Part shown: piece after piece, positions 28,257 to 36,457 of the stretch
Layout: every line of letters begins with the position of its first letter
Numbering within the stretch: position 1 is the first letter of the stretch
NCBI RefSeq assembly: GCF_000833025.1
Contig: NZ_CP010817.1
Coordinates: forward strand, 1,612,001-1,676,000
Origin: Myroides profundi
Lineage (GTDB): Bacteria > Bacteroidota > Bacteroidia > Flavobacteriales > Flavobacteriaceae
DNA: 64,000 nucleotides
Direction: 5' to 3'
The notes under the pieces: generated by a model
Seen by the model: the letters and a program-made list of their open reading frames with translations, nothing else
Told to the model about the DNA's origin: nothing
The model's database searches: none
Made by a program: the position numbers and the translations under genes

Positions 28257-30182
28257 ATGATTTCTAATCGATATCGATTGAATGAAGTAGTAGTAATGGC
28301 TTATAGATTATTCTTAGCTTTCTTCTTTTACTTCATTGCTCGTACACTATTTTACTTCTATAATAGTGATTTATTAAATGTAGACTCTTTTGGTCAATTT
28401 TTAGAATTAGCGTATCATGGTATCACGTTTGATAGGATGGCTATTTTCTATGTAAATATATTATTTATATTATTATCTATTCTGCCTTTATTTATCAATA
28501 CGAAAAAAGGGTATCAGAAGGTAGTATTTTACGCTTATATCATTCCTAACTTGATAGCGTATTCTACTAATTTTATTGATTTTATTTACTATAGATTTAT
28601 TTATGCACGTACTACTATAGCTGTTTTTGACAGTTTAGAACACGAGTCAAATAAGGGGCAATTGTTTTTTAACTTCTTGGTTAATTATTGGCATGTTTTT
28701 CTTATTTGTATTGTACTATGTGTGTTATGGGTTTACTTATATACTAAGGTCAAGTTTACACGATTCTTAAAGGTAGAAAATAAGAAGTCTTATTGGCTGT
28801 CTACTGTATTGATTATTATTGTGACAGGAGTCGGCTTTGTAGCAGGTGTAAGAGGGGATTTAAAGAAAGCTACTCGACCACTGAATATCATTGATGCGAA
28901 TAGACATGTAGAGAAACCTGAGCACGCAGATATCGTATTAAATACTCCATTCGCTATCTTGAGAACAATAGGTAAGACAAGTTTTAAGAAAGTAGAATAT
29001 ATGGATGAAGCTACACTTAATAAAAATATAAGTGGAGTGAAGCAGTATCATACTAATGAACCTAGTACTCCTAATATAGTACTGTTTATCACAGAAAGTT
29101 ATGGACGTGAGTATATAGGAGCTTTTAATAAAGATATGAATATTAAGAACTATAAGAGTTATACGCCTTTTATAGATTCGCTTTCTCAGCATAGTTTAAT
29201 ATTCCCTAATGCCTTCGCCAATGGATATAAATCTATTCATGGTGTATCATCTGTCATCGCGGGAATTCCTTCGTTTAAAGACGCATTTACATCATCTCCA
29301 TATCCGAAGCAGAAGATAGAATCTCTAGTGTCTACACTGAAATCTAAAGGATATGATACTTCCTTCTTCCATGGTGCACCTAATGGATCTATGGGATTCT
29401 TAGGATTTGGTAATATCTTAGGGTATGATCACTACTATGGAAAGACAGAGTATAATAATGATGATGACTTCGATGGTACATGGGGGATTTGGGATGAACC
29501 TTTTTTCCAGTATATGCGTACTACATTGAATGAGAAGAAAGATCCTTTCTTTGCTACTATATTTACAGTGTCTTCACATGAGCCATTTAATATTCCTGCT
29601 CAGTATGAAGGGAAGTTTCCTGTAGGAGATGTTCCTATTCATAAGACGGTAGGGTATACAGATTATGCTTTTAAGAAATTCTTTGAAGAGAGTAGTAAAG
29701 AACCATGGTTTAAGAATACAATCTTTATCATTACTGCAGATCATACTAATCAGATCGCTTATGATGAGTATAAAGAACTGGTTAATCGTACTGCAGTGCC
29801 TATACTTATCTATACTCCTGATGAGAGATTAAAAGGGGTAGATAAGAGACTAGCTCAGCAAATAGATATTTATCCTACAGTATTAGACCTAATAGGATAT
29901 GACAAACCTTTTAGAAGCTGGGGAAGAAGTTTAGTGAATGATACAATAACGACTCCATATACGATTAATTATGGAGGAAATGAATACACTTACCAAGAGG
30001 GGAATTATATCGTAAGATTTAATGGGAAAGAGGTGACAGGATTCTTTGATATTAATGATAAAGGATTAAAGAAAAATTTAATCGGTCAAAAAAACAAAGA
30101 AATGGAGAGACTCGAAATAAAGTGTAAAGCTTTTGTTCAAGACTATTTTGAACGTATAATAGATAAGCGATTAGACAGATAA
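28257..30182 (+). CDS. LtaS-like sulfatase/phosphoglycerol transferase (copy 1)
   Basis: Inner-membrane enzyme of the lipoteichoic-acid-synthase/sulfatase superfamily: about five N-terminal membrane helices (to residue 200) followed by a periplasmic alkaline-phosphatase-like domain. Metal-site motifs are visible: NIVLFITESYGREYIGAF (Glu), the candidate nucleophile Ser in GYKSIHGVSSVIAGIPS, and IFIITADHTNQIAY (Asp-His). In Gram-positive bacteria such enzymes add glycerol-phosphate; here the acceptor is unknown and could be a glycan, lipid or LPS (inference). A nearly identical-length paralog follows 470 nt downstream. Confidence 0.85.
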   Translation: MISNRYRLNEVVVMAYRLFLAFFFYFIARTLFYFYNSDLLNVDSFGQFLELAYHGITFDRMAIFYVNILFILLSILPLFINTKKGYQKVVFYAYIIPNLIAYSTNFIDFIYYRFIYARTTIAVFDSLEHESNKGQLFFNFLVNYWHVFLICIVLCVLWVYLYTKVKFTRFLKVENKKSYWLSTVLIIIVTGVGFVAGVRGDLKKATRPLNIIDANRHVEKPEHADIVLNTPFAILRTIGKTSFKKVEYMDEATLNKNISGVKQYHTNEPSTPNIVLFITESYGREYIGAFNKDMNIKNYKSYTPFIDSLSQHSLIFPNAFANGYKSIHGVSSVIAGIPSFKDAFTSSPYPKQKIESLVSTLKSKGYDTSFFHGAPNGSMGFLGFGNILGYDHYYGKTEYNNDDDFDGTWGIWDEPFFQYMRTTLNEKKDPFFATIFTVSSHEPFNIPAQYEGKFPVGDVPIHKTVGYTDYAFKKFFEESSKEPWFKNTIFIITADHTNQIAYDEYKELVNRTAVPILIYTPDERLKGVDKRLAQQIDIYPTVLDLIGYDKPFRSWGRSLVNDTITTPYTINYGGNEYTYQEGNYIVRFNGKEVTGFFDINDKGLKKNLIGQKNKEMERLEIKCKAFVQDYFERIIDKRLDR

Positions 30183-30188
30183 TTAAAA

Positions 30189-30221
30189 CGAAGAAAGCAC
30201 CTATATAAGGTGCTTTCTTCG
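30189..30221 (+). terminator. terminator after LtaS-like copy 1
   Basis: A perfect 14-bp stem (CGAAGAAAGCACCT with its complement) and short loop, directly after the stop codon. Confidence 0.75.
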
Positions 30222-30401
30222 TTTAGTGCACTATTGTTTTTGTAAGTTAATAGATGTTTTTACTAGAAAGTTTATAATAGTATAGTATTATAAATTAATA
30301 ATAAGTTGGTTTTTTGTGAGTTAGAACAAAGATATTTGTTGTTTGGTGTTTTTTAAACGATTTATATGCTGTATTTAAGAGAAACGCAGGTGTATAGGTT
30401 A

Positions 30402-30418
30402 AATCTCAAATTGAGATT
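30402..30418. promoter_or_regulatory. inverted repeat AATCTCAA-A-TTGAGATT
   Basis: Perfect 8-bp arms around one base, about 250 nt before copy 2. It has the form of a dimeric regulator site; no regulator can be named. Confidence 0.35.
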
Positions 30419-30614
30419 ACAGTATGCTTTGTATGGGGATTTTGATAAATAAGGACGATGATATTTTCTTTTTTATTGTTAATTATAGAATAGTATCTTA
30501 ATTTAAGTAAAAAGTTGTAAATCTTGATAATTTTCTTTTTTGTGAAAATTGTATTAAAAAAAAATGTGAGTCTTAAACTTGTTGTAGGTTAACTCTTTAG
30601 AGTGAAGTTTTGGT

Positions 30615-30622
30615 TAAATTTG
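30615..30622 (+). promoter_or_regulatory. -7 box candidate (TAAATTTG) for LtaS-like copy 2
   Basis: Perfect TAnnTTTG match 31 nt before the ATG at 30654. The nearest TTG upstream is about 30 nt away, further than usual. Confidence 0.45.
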
Positions 30623-30653
30623 GCCACCTTAAAAATTAAAACCTTACAACCTT

Positions 30654-32576
30654 ATGACCCCTAATAAGTTTAGAGTATACGAGGTAAAAGTATTGTTATA
30701 TAGACTATCACTAGCTTTTCTTTTTTACTTCGTCGCTCGTCTGCTATTTTATTTTTATAATGCAGATCTATTAAATGTTGATTCGATAGGACAGTTTTTA
30801 GCTTTATCATTTTATGCCTTATCATTTGATAGTGCGGCTATCTTCTATGTCAGTATTTTGTTTATTTTACTATCTATACTGCCAGCATTTATAAATACAA
30901 AACCTGGATATCAGAAAGTGGTATTCATAGCTTACTTTATTCCTAATCTAATAGCTTATGCGACTAACTTCGTCGATTTAATATATTATAGATTTATTCT
31001 GTCTAGAACAACTATCGCAGTGCTAGATAGTCTAGAACATGAAAAGAATAAGACACAATTATTTTCTAATTTTCTAATGAATTATTGGGATGTGTTGGTT
31101 TTATTTTTGATTAGTTCTGCGCTTTGGATATATCTATACACTAGGGTTAAAATGAGCCCTGTGGAGAGACAGCCTACTAAAGATTATTTTGTGTCTACTC
31201 TTGTTATCACCATTATCGCATCAGTAGGAATCGTATCTGGTATACGAGGTGGAGTAACTAAAAAAACTAGACCTATCAATATAGTCGATGCTAATAGACA
31301 TACGACTAAACCAGAGCATGGAGATATCGTATTAAACACTCCCTTTGCTATCTTAAGAACAATAGGTAAGAGTAGCTATAAAATGGTGAACTATATGGAT
31401 AAAGTAACATTAGAAAAGTATGTAGATGGTATAGAGCAATATAATGTCAATAAGCCAAGTACGCCTAATATTGTGTTGTTTATCACAGAGAGTTTCGGTA
31501 GAGAGTATATAGGTGCGTTTAATAAAGATACTGATATACCAGATTATAAAAGTTATACTCCTTTTATAGATTCGCTAGCGCAACATAGTTTAATATATAC
31601 TAATGCTTTTGCAAATGGATATAAGTCGATTCATGCTATTCCTTCTATTCTAGCTGGTATTCCATCTTTTAAAGACGCGTTTACGTCTTCTCCGTTTCCT
31701 AATCAGAAGATAGAGTCAGTAGTGTCTCTACTGAACTCAAAAGGGTATGATACTTCTTTCTTTCATGGAGCTGTGAATGGTTCTATGGGATTCTTAGGCT
31801 TTGGTAATATCTTAGGCTATGATCATTATTATGGAATGACAGAATACGATAATGACGATGACTTCGATGGGACATGGGGGATATGGGATGAGCCTTTCTT
31901 TCAGTTTATGCGAAGAACATTAAATGAAAAGAAAACTCCTTTCTTTGCAACGTTGTTTTCTGTTTCTTCACATGAACCTTTTGGGTTACCAGAAAAATAT
32001 AAAGGGAAGTTTCCTAAAGGTAATTTACAAATTCACGGACCTGTGGGATATACAGATTATGCTTTTAAACGTTTCTTTGAAGAGAGTAAGAACGAACCTT
32101 GGTTTGAGAACACTATTTTTATAATCACTGCGGATCATACTAATCAGATTTATTATGATAAATATAAAGAATTGGTCAATAGGACAGCGATCCCGATTAT
32201 GATCTATACGCCAGATGAGAGATTGAAAGGGGAGGATAATCGACTAGCTCAACAAATGGATATATATCCAACGATCTTAGATCTAGTAGGATATGACGAG
32301 CCATTTAGGAGTTGGGGAAGTAGTCTGATTAACGGACCTATCAATGACCGTTTTACAGTGAGTTATGGAGCTAATGAAATAACGTATCAAGGAGATAAAT
32401 ATATTGTTCGATTTAATGGACAAGAGGCAACGGGGTTCTATGATATCCATGATAAAGCCTTAAGAAAAAACCTAATCAAACAAAAGAATAAAGAAATGGA
32501 AGAGCTAGAAATGAAGTGTAAGGCATTTCTTCAGGATTATTTTGATAGAATTATCAATAGAAAACTAGATGACTAG
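30654..32576 (+). CDS. LtaS-like sulfatase/phosphoglycerol transferase (copy 2)
   Basis: A 640-residue paralog of the upstream gene with the same layout: five membrane helices, then the catalytic domain with NIVLFITESFGREYIGAF, GYKSIHAIPSILAGIPS and IFIITADHTNQIYY. By eye most catalytic-domain positions are identical to copy 1, while the membrane part differs more (for example LSFYALSFDSAAIFYVSI against LAYHGITFDRMAIFYVNI). This points to a tandem duplication followed by divergence. It carries its own terminator and probable promoter. Confidence 0.85.
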   Translation: MTPNKFRVYEVKVLLYRLSLAFLFYFVARLLFYFYNADLLNVDSIGQFLALSFYALSFDSAAIFYVSILFILLSILPAFINTKPGYQKVVFIAYFIPNLIAYATNFVDLIYYRFILSRTTIAVLDSLEHEKNKTQLFSNFLMNYWDVLVLFLISSALWIYLYTRVKMSPVERQPTKDYFVSTLVITIIASVGIVSGIRGGVTKKTRPINIVDANRHTTKPEHGDIVLNTPFAILRTIGKSSYKMVNYMDKVTLEKYVDGIEQYNVNKPSTPNIVLFITESFGREYIGAFNKDTDIPDYKSYTPFIDSLAQHSLIYTNAFANGYKSIHAIPSILAGIPSFKDAFTSSPFPNQKIESVVSLLNSKGYDTSFFHGAVNGSMGFLGFGNILGYDHYYGMTEYDNDDDFDGTWGIWDEPFFQFMRRTLNEKKTPFFATLFSVSSHEPFGLPEKYKGKFPKGNLQIHGPVGYTDYAFKRFFEESKNEPWFENTIFIITADHTNQIYYDKYKELVNRTAIPIMIYTPDERLKGEDNRLAQQMDIYPTILDLVGYDEPFRSWGSSLINGPINDRFTVSYGANEITYQGDKYIVRFNGQEATGFYDIHDKALRKNLIKQKNKEMEELEMKCKAFLQDYFDRIINRKLDD

Positions 32577-32590
32577 TGTATATAAATGGG

Positions 32591-32617
32591 AAGGGACTCT
32601 TAGCTAAGAGTCCCTTT
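32591..32617. terminator. shared terminator, LtaS-like copy 2 / DUF2007
   Basis: AAGGGACTCTTA and its exact complement with a GC centre, T/A tracts on both sides; it serves two converging genes. Confidence 0.9.
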
Positions 32618-32619
32618 TA

Positions 32620-32838
32620 TTATTCTTCTAAATCGTTTTCTTTTAATAGAGTTTGTGCTCTAGTTAAGTCTTCTTCATTGACCAGGATATGTACAGCTCT
32701 ATCTAGAGTACCTGCTCCGATGCCTATGGCTGACTGTATATCATCTCTGATGATATAAGAGATGTTGTTTTCGTCTAGAATGTTTCTAACAGCCAATACC
32801 ATTATTTCACTGCCTGCAAATAGTTTTTTGTGACTCAT
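32620..32838 (-). CDS. DUF2007 small protein
   Basis: The 72-residue protein (KLFAGSEIMVLAVRNILDEN, VHILVNEEDLTRAQTLLKEN) fits DUF2007, a PII-like ferredoxin fold annotated as putative signal transducing protein. Its function is not established. It is cytosolic and monocistronic. Confidence 0.8.
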   Translation of the reverse strand: MSHKKLFAGSEIMVLAVRNILDENNISYIIRDDIQSAIGIGAGTLDRAVHILVNEEDLTRAQTLLKENDLEE

Positions 32839-33050
32839 AATCTTTTGTGTTTGTTCTTTTCTAAAGTATAACTTTTTTAGTTAGATGACTATAAAAGATA
32901 AGTTAAAATCAATATGAATTAGTATATAAGTTTTGTTATTACTCTAAAAAGGAGTATCTTAATAAAAGAATTATAAAACATAAAAAGATCTTATAAGTGA
33001 TTAATCTATAGTCAATAATAAGAGCAAGAGAAGAGGTTTCATTTAACTGT

Positions 33051-33248
33051 ATGATTATGAAAATAGAGGAAACAAAGGCGTTTAGTCAGTTGAGTAGTAT
33101 AGCGCAATCAATTGTCAATAAAAGTACTTCCAAAAAGCAGATATCAGATGCCGTAATGATAGTGAAGAATATTGGTTTTGAGAAATGGAGTAGCATAACA
33201 GACTTACCCATCATGTGGCATCAAATCGTAAGAGAGCTGGCGGTATAA
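33051..33248 (+). CDS. small hypothetical protein
   Basis: The 65-residue frame is probably real because it has a good terminator (33273-33308) and a low-repeat protein-like composition (AFSQLSSIAQSIVNKSTSKK, WSSITDLPIMWHQIVRELAV). No family is recognised. It starts MIMK; the second ATG (33057) is an equally possible start. It stands alone in a 530-nt gap. Confidence 0.5.
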   Translation: MIMKIEETKAFSQLSSIAQSIVNKSTSKKQISDAVMIVKNIGFEKWSSITDLPIMWHQIVRELAV

Positions 33249-33272
33249 ATAAAATATTGGAATTAATGATTT

Positions 33273-33308
33273 AAGATCTCATTCTTTATGGATGTAGATC
33301 TTTTTTTT
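33273..33308 (+). terminator. terminator after the small hypothetical gene
   Basis: AAGATCT and AGATCTT stem (extended by CAT/ATG) and a run of eight T residues. Confidence 0.7.
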
Positions 33309-33370
33309 GTTATATAGATATATGGTATTTGTTATATTGTTGTATTTTTGTTTCAAATTTAATATTTAGA

Positions 33371-34240
33371 ATGAATATTGTTTATTTGATTTTTGGTAAT
33401 AAGATGAGTTATTATCAACAAGTTTTTTTCTCTATATATACCGTATTGGCTCATAAAGGAGCAAGTGATAATATTATTGTATTGACTGAAGAACCTTCGC
33501 TGTTTAATCAATTAAAAGGAAGAATAACGGTAGAATCTTTAGATAAGGATCTTGTTAAAGATTGGTTAGGGAAGTACCAATATATGTTTAGAGTAAAAAT
33601 AAAGGCATTAGAGTATATCGCTCAGCAGTATCCAGAGAAAGATTTATTGTACCTAGATGTAGATACTTTTGTCTATAAGTCATTAGCTCCTCTAAGTGAT
33701 AAATTAGAACAAGGGACTAGTATTATGCATATAGATGAAGGGCAACTCAACAAGTTTACTACAAAAACCGGAAAGAGGTTTTGGAAGGAATTAAAAGACA
33801 ATACTTATGGTGGAATTCTTATTACTGAAAATACTTGTATGTGGAATGCCGGTGTTATAGGTGTATCAAAAGCTAATTTTTCAAGTATTAAACAGGCTTT
33901 AGATATAAGTGACCAAATGTGTGAAGCAAATATTAAAGCATTTACAAAAGAACAACTTGCTTTTTCTTTAGCTTTAGGAGCGGCTGGAGATATGACGTCT
34001 GCTGATCATATTATAGGGCATTATTGGGGGAATAAAGACCAATGGGATGAGTTTATATCAGATTGGTTAAAAAGATCCTTTATGCATAATTATACAGTAG
34101 ATGAGATGATCGCTAATGTTAGAAGTATTCCTCTAGATCAAATACCTTATTATCTTAAACATTCTAATACTTTAAAGCGTCTATCTAAAAAGTTACAAAA
34201 TATCTTTCAACCTAAAAATCCACAATTTATAAAGAAGTAA
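33371..34240 (+). CDS. putative GT-A type glycosyltransferase
   Basis: A 289-residue cytosolic protein with the layout of a nucleotide-diphospho-sugar transferase. A DxD-type motif is seen in DLLYLDVDTFVYKSL near residue 97, followed by MWNAGVIGVSKANF, a pattern typical of GT8/GT32-like folds. An opening hydrophobic strand (NIVYLIFGNKMSYYQQVFF) fits the Rossmann-like start. The ATG at 33371 is chosen over an upstream frame from 33329. It sits near the LtaS-like enzymes but not in an operon with them; the sugar donor is unknown. Confidence 0.65.
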   Translation: MNIVYLIFGNKMSYYQQVFFSIYTVLAHKGASDNIIVLTEEPSLFNQLKGRITVESLDKDLVKDWLGKYQYMFRVKIKALEYIAQQYPEKDLLYLDVDTFVYKSLAPLSDKLEQGTSIMHIDEGQLNKFTTKTGKRFWKELKDNTYGGILITENTCMWNAGVIGVSKANFSSIKQALDISDQMCEANIKAFTKEQLAFSLALGAAGDMTSADHIIGHYWGNKDQWDEFISDWLKRSFMHNYTVDEMIANVRSIPLDQIPYYLKHSNTLKRLSKKLQNIFQPKNPQFIKK

Positions 34241-34339
34241 TATTTCTATTATCACTAGACTTTGTAATAAAAGTATTTGTTTAGTTAAACTTATATTGAT
34301 TTGTTATTGTTAATTTTGTTAATAAATTGATTTATTTAA

Positions 34340-35182
34340 ATGAGTAAGGTTAATTATTATAGAGTGTTAGGAGTTAATCCTACCGTATCAGAGGAAGAGC
34401 TCAAGCGTGCTTTTCAGTCTTTATATGAGCGTTATAGTCCAGATAAGAATCCGAGTAGTTTATTCTATAAGACGATGTTCGAACAACTGAATGAAGCTTA
34501 TGCTACATTAGGAGATAGAGAAAAGAGAGAAAAGTATAATATAGCTAATGGCTATGAGGTACCTGTCTATTCTAGACCTGAGGATAAACAAGAAATCCCT
34601 AAAGAGAAAGAAAAGATAGTAGATACAGGAAGTAATAATGCCTATATTTTCTTATTTGTGGTTATTGGTATTATCGTTGTTTTAGGAGGGTATTTAGTTT
34701 ATTATACATTTAGTGAGAGTGAAGATACGAAGGTTCAAGAAACAGTGGTTGTTGAGCAAGAATTACCAAAACCTAAAGCGAATATAAAGAAAGTAGAAGA
34801 GAGGCCTGTAGAGGTAAGAAGAGAGATTTATACAGCCGAAAAAAAAGAAGAGGAGTATCAACATACAGAAAGTGTGAAAGAAATACTAGTAACTGATAAG
34901 GCAAAAGAAGTGAAAAAGGAAATCTCTGTAGAAAAGAAGACAGAGACAACTAAAATAAGTAAAGAAGAAAAGCTTACTAAACCAAGTTCTAAAACAGATA
35001 ACCTGAAAGATGAGTTTCAAACTAAGAAAGCATTTAAAATAGGAGCGAGTAAGAATGATGTATGGGCTGTACAAGGAGATCCTACAGATATAAAAGAACA
35101 AGGAGATATCGAGATTTGGTATTATGGTAAGAGTAGTGTGAAGTTTAAAAAAGGTAGAGTTATAGATAGTACAGTTTTTTAG
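34340..35182 (+). CDS. membrane-anchored J-domain-like protein without HPD
   Basis: Residues 4-70 form a J-domain (NYYRVLGVNPTVSEEELKRA, FEQLNEAYATLGDREKREKY). The HPD tripeptide needed to activate Hsp70 is SPD (Ser33-Pro34-Asp35), so canonical DnaK stimulation is doubtful. A membrane helix follows (YIFLFVVIGIIVVLGGYLVYY, near residue 100), then a Lys/Glu-rich spacer of about 110 residues, then a C-terminal domain resembling BamE/SmpA-type repeats (IGASKNDVWAVQGDPT, WYYGKSSVKFKKGRVIDS). The membrane topology puts that domain in the periplasm if the N terminus is cytosolic. Confidence 0.75.
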   Translation: MSKVNYYRVLGVNPTVSEEELKRAFQSLYERYSPDKNPSSLFYKTMFEQLNEAYATLGDREKREKYNIANGYEVPVYSRPEDKQEIPKEKEKIVDTGSNNAYIFLFVVIGIIVVLGGYLVYYTFSESEDTKVQETVVVEQELPKPKANIKKVEERPVEVRREIYTAEKKEEEYQHTESVKEILVTDKAKEVKKEISVEKKTETTKISKEEKLTKPSSKTDNLKDEFQTKKAFKIGASKNDVWAVQGDPTDIKEQGDIEIWYYGKSSVKFKKGRVIDSTVF

Positions 35183-35398
35183 TTAGTGTTTAAGACCCTT
35201 TTTACCATCTTTTATTTGAAAATAAAAGGTAGTGAATAAAGGTGTTTAGAATATGTTTTTTGTATAAAAGGTTGTTTTTGTTAGTATTAGTAGATGTTAT
35301 AAAGTATGGTTTTTAGTGTTAAAATTCAATAGTTTTAATTTTTTAACTAGTAGGGTTTATAAATTTATGTAATTGAATTACTATTAAAATTTATAATT

Positions 35399-36373
35399 AT
35401 GACAATAAAACAGACCTATTTTTATCACCCAACTAGTTATGAAACAAATGAGTGTGTGATAGCTTCTTTTGAGCAAAGAAATATTCCAATGCAAAAAATC
35501 CAACAGAGTCTTGGAAGGGAAAAAAGATTTATTCTAGATCGAAATTCTGCAGAAACAACAATTACTATGGCTACTAAAGCCGCAGAAGGAGCATTAAGAG
35601 AATGTGGTTTGCATATTGAAGATATTGATGTTATTGCTTTAGTTTCTGCTACACCGGAGCTTTTAGTACCATCAGCTTCTATCAAGTTACATCAAATGTT
35701 GAATGCAAAGAAGAAAACTATGTGCTTTGATTTAAATGCCAATTGTATTGGAGCATTTATAGCATTAGATCAGTTGACTAAATATTTGCAATGTACTCCT
35801 AGAATGCAGAGAGCATTAATTGTATGTGCAGAGAATCTGTGTCGTATAGTTGATAATAATAATCCAATTACAGCATTTTGTTTTTCTGATTCTGCTTTTG
35901 CTTTTATCCTTGATAAAGATGGAGAAAGTAGAGGACTAAAAGATGTAATGTATCATACAGATAGTGATATTGCTGATACAGTGTCTTATCCGCCTGCTGG
36001 TTTTTCTCAGTTTAAGAATGAAGATGTATTAGTGTGGGATCGTTCCTTTGATGGAATGGGGAGTGTGGATTTCATAAAGAAAGAACTACTATCATTTTTA
36101 GAAAGAAATAAAATGAGTTTAGAAGATATAGATTTGTTTATGTTTTCTCAGTTTTCTTATAAAAATGTACAATTAATCAAAGAGTATTTTAATTTAGGCG
36201 ATGATAAAGTGCCTTTTTATTCTCATGAATTAGGATATACTGGTTCGTCAAGTCCTTTTTTAGCATTAGATCAATATCAACGAAGAGTAAGGAAGATTAA
36301 ACAAGGAGAACAGATTTTGTTTTGGACACTAGGCGCTGGTTATGAGGCAGGATTAATGCTTTGGGAATACTAA
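35399..36373 (+). CDS. KAS III-like thiolase-fold protein with altered triad
   Basis: The 324 residues follow FabH (beta-ketoacyl-ACP synthase III) along their length. The nucleophile Cys116 is present in DLNANCIGAFIALD. The His that should stand in a PHQAN-type segment is replaced: the matching stretch is FMFSQFSYKN, giving Ser250. The Asn of GNTSAAS is also missing: the matching stretch is GYTGSSSP, giving Tyr280. Decarboxylative condensation is therefore unlikely; an acyl-transfer or esterification role is possible, as for some KAS III relatives in secondary metabolism (inference). No acyl carrier or tailoring gene is adjacent. Confidence 0.8.
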   Translation: MTIKQTYFYHPTSYETNECVIASFEQRNIPMQKIQQSLGREKRFILDRNSAETTITMATKAAEGALRECGLHIEDIDVIALVSATPELLVPSASIKLHQMLNAKKKTMCFDLNANCIGAFIALDQLTKYLQCTPRMQRALIVCAENLCRIVDNNNPITAFCFSDSAFAFILDKDGESRGLKDVMYHTDSDIADTVSYPPAGFSQFKNEDVLVWDRSFDGMGSVDFIKKELLSFLERNKMSLEDIDLFMFSQFSYKNVQLIKEYFNLGDDKVPFYSHELGYTGSSSPFLALDQYQRRVRKIKQGEQILFWTLGAGYEAGLMLWEY

Positions 36374-36391
36374 TTAAAAGTATACGCAATA

Positions 36392-36428
36392 AAAAACACC
36401 CTAAGCCATTTTGACTTAGGGTGTTTTT
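36392..36428. terminator. shared terminator, KAS III-like / clpB
   Basis: AAAAACACCCTAAG and its complement form a long stem with A/T tracts on both flanks; convergent genes. Confidence 0.9.
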
Positions 36429-36457
36429 ATTTTATAACTAACTAATCAATCCAAATA

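Larger units (their letters stand above)
30222..30653. other. intergenic region between the two LtaS-like genes
   Basis: No gene is visible. It contains a perfect inverted repeat (30402-30418) and, nearer the second gene, a TAnnTTTG box TAAATTTG at 30615-30622. So the second copy probably has its own promoter. Confidence 0.5.

Noticed and set aside
30621..30640. A shared CCACCTTAAAAAT after the -7 box of LtaS-like copy 2 and lipoprotein paralog B (44249)
   Set aside because: Only two cases; the other promoters here do not show it, so chance cannot be excluded.
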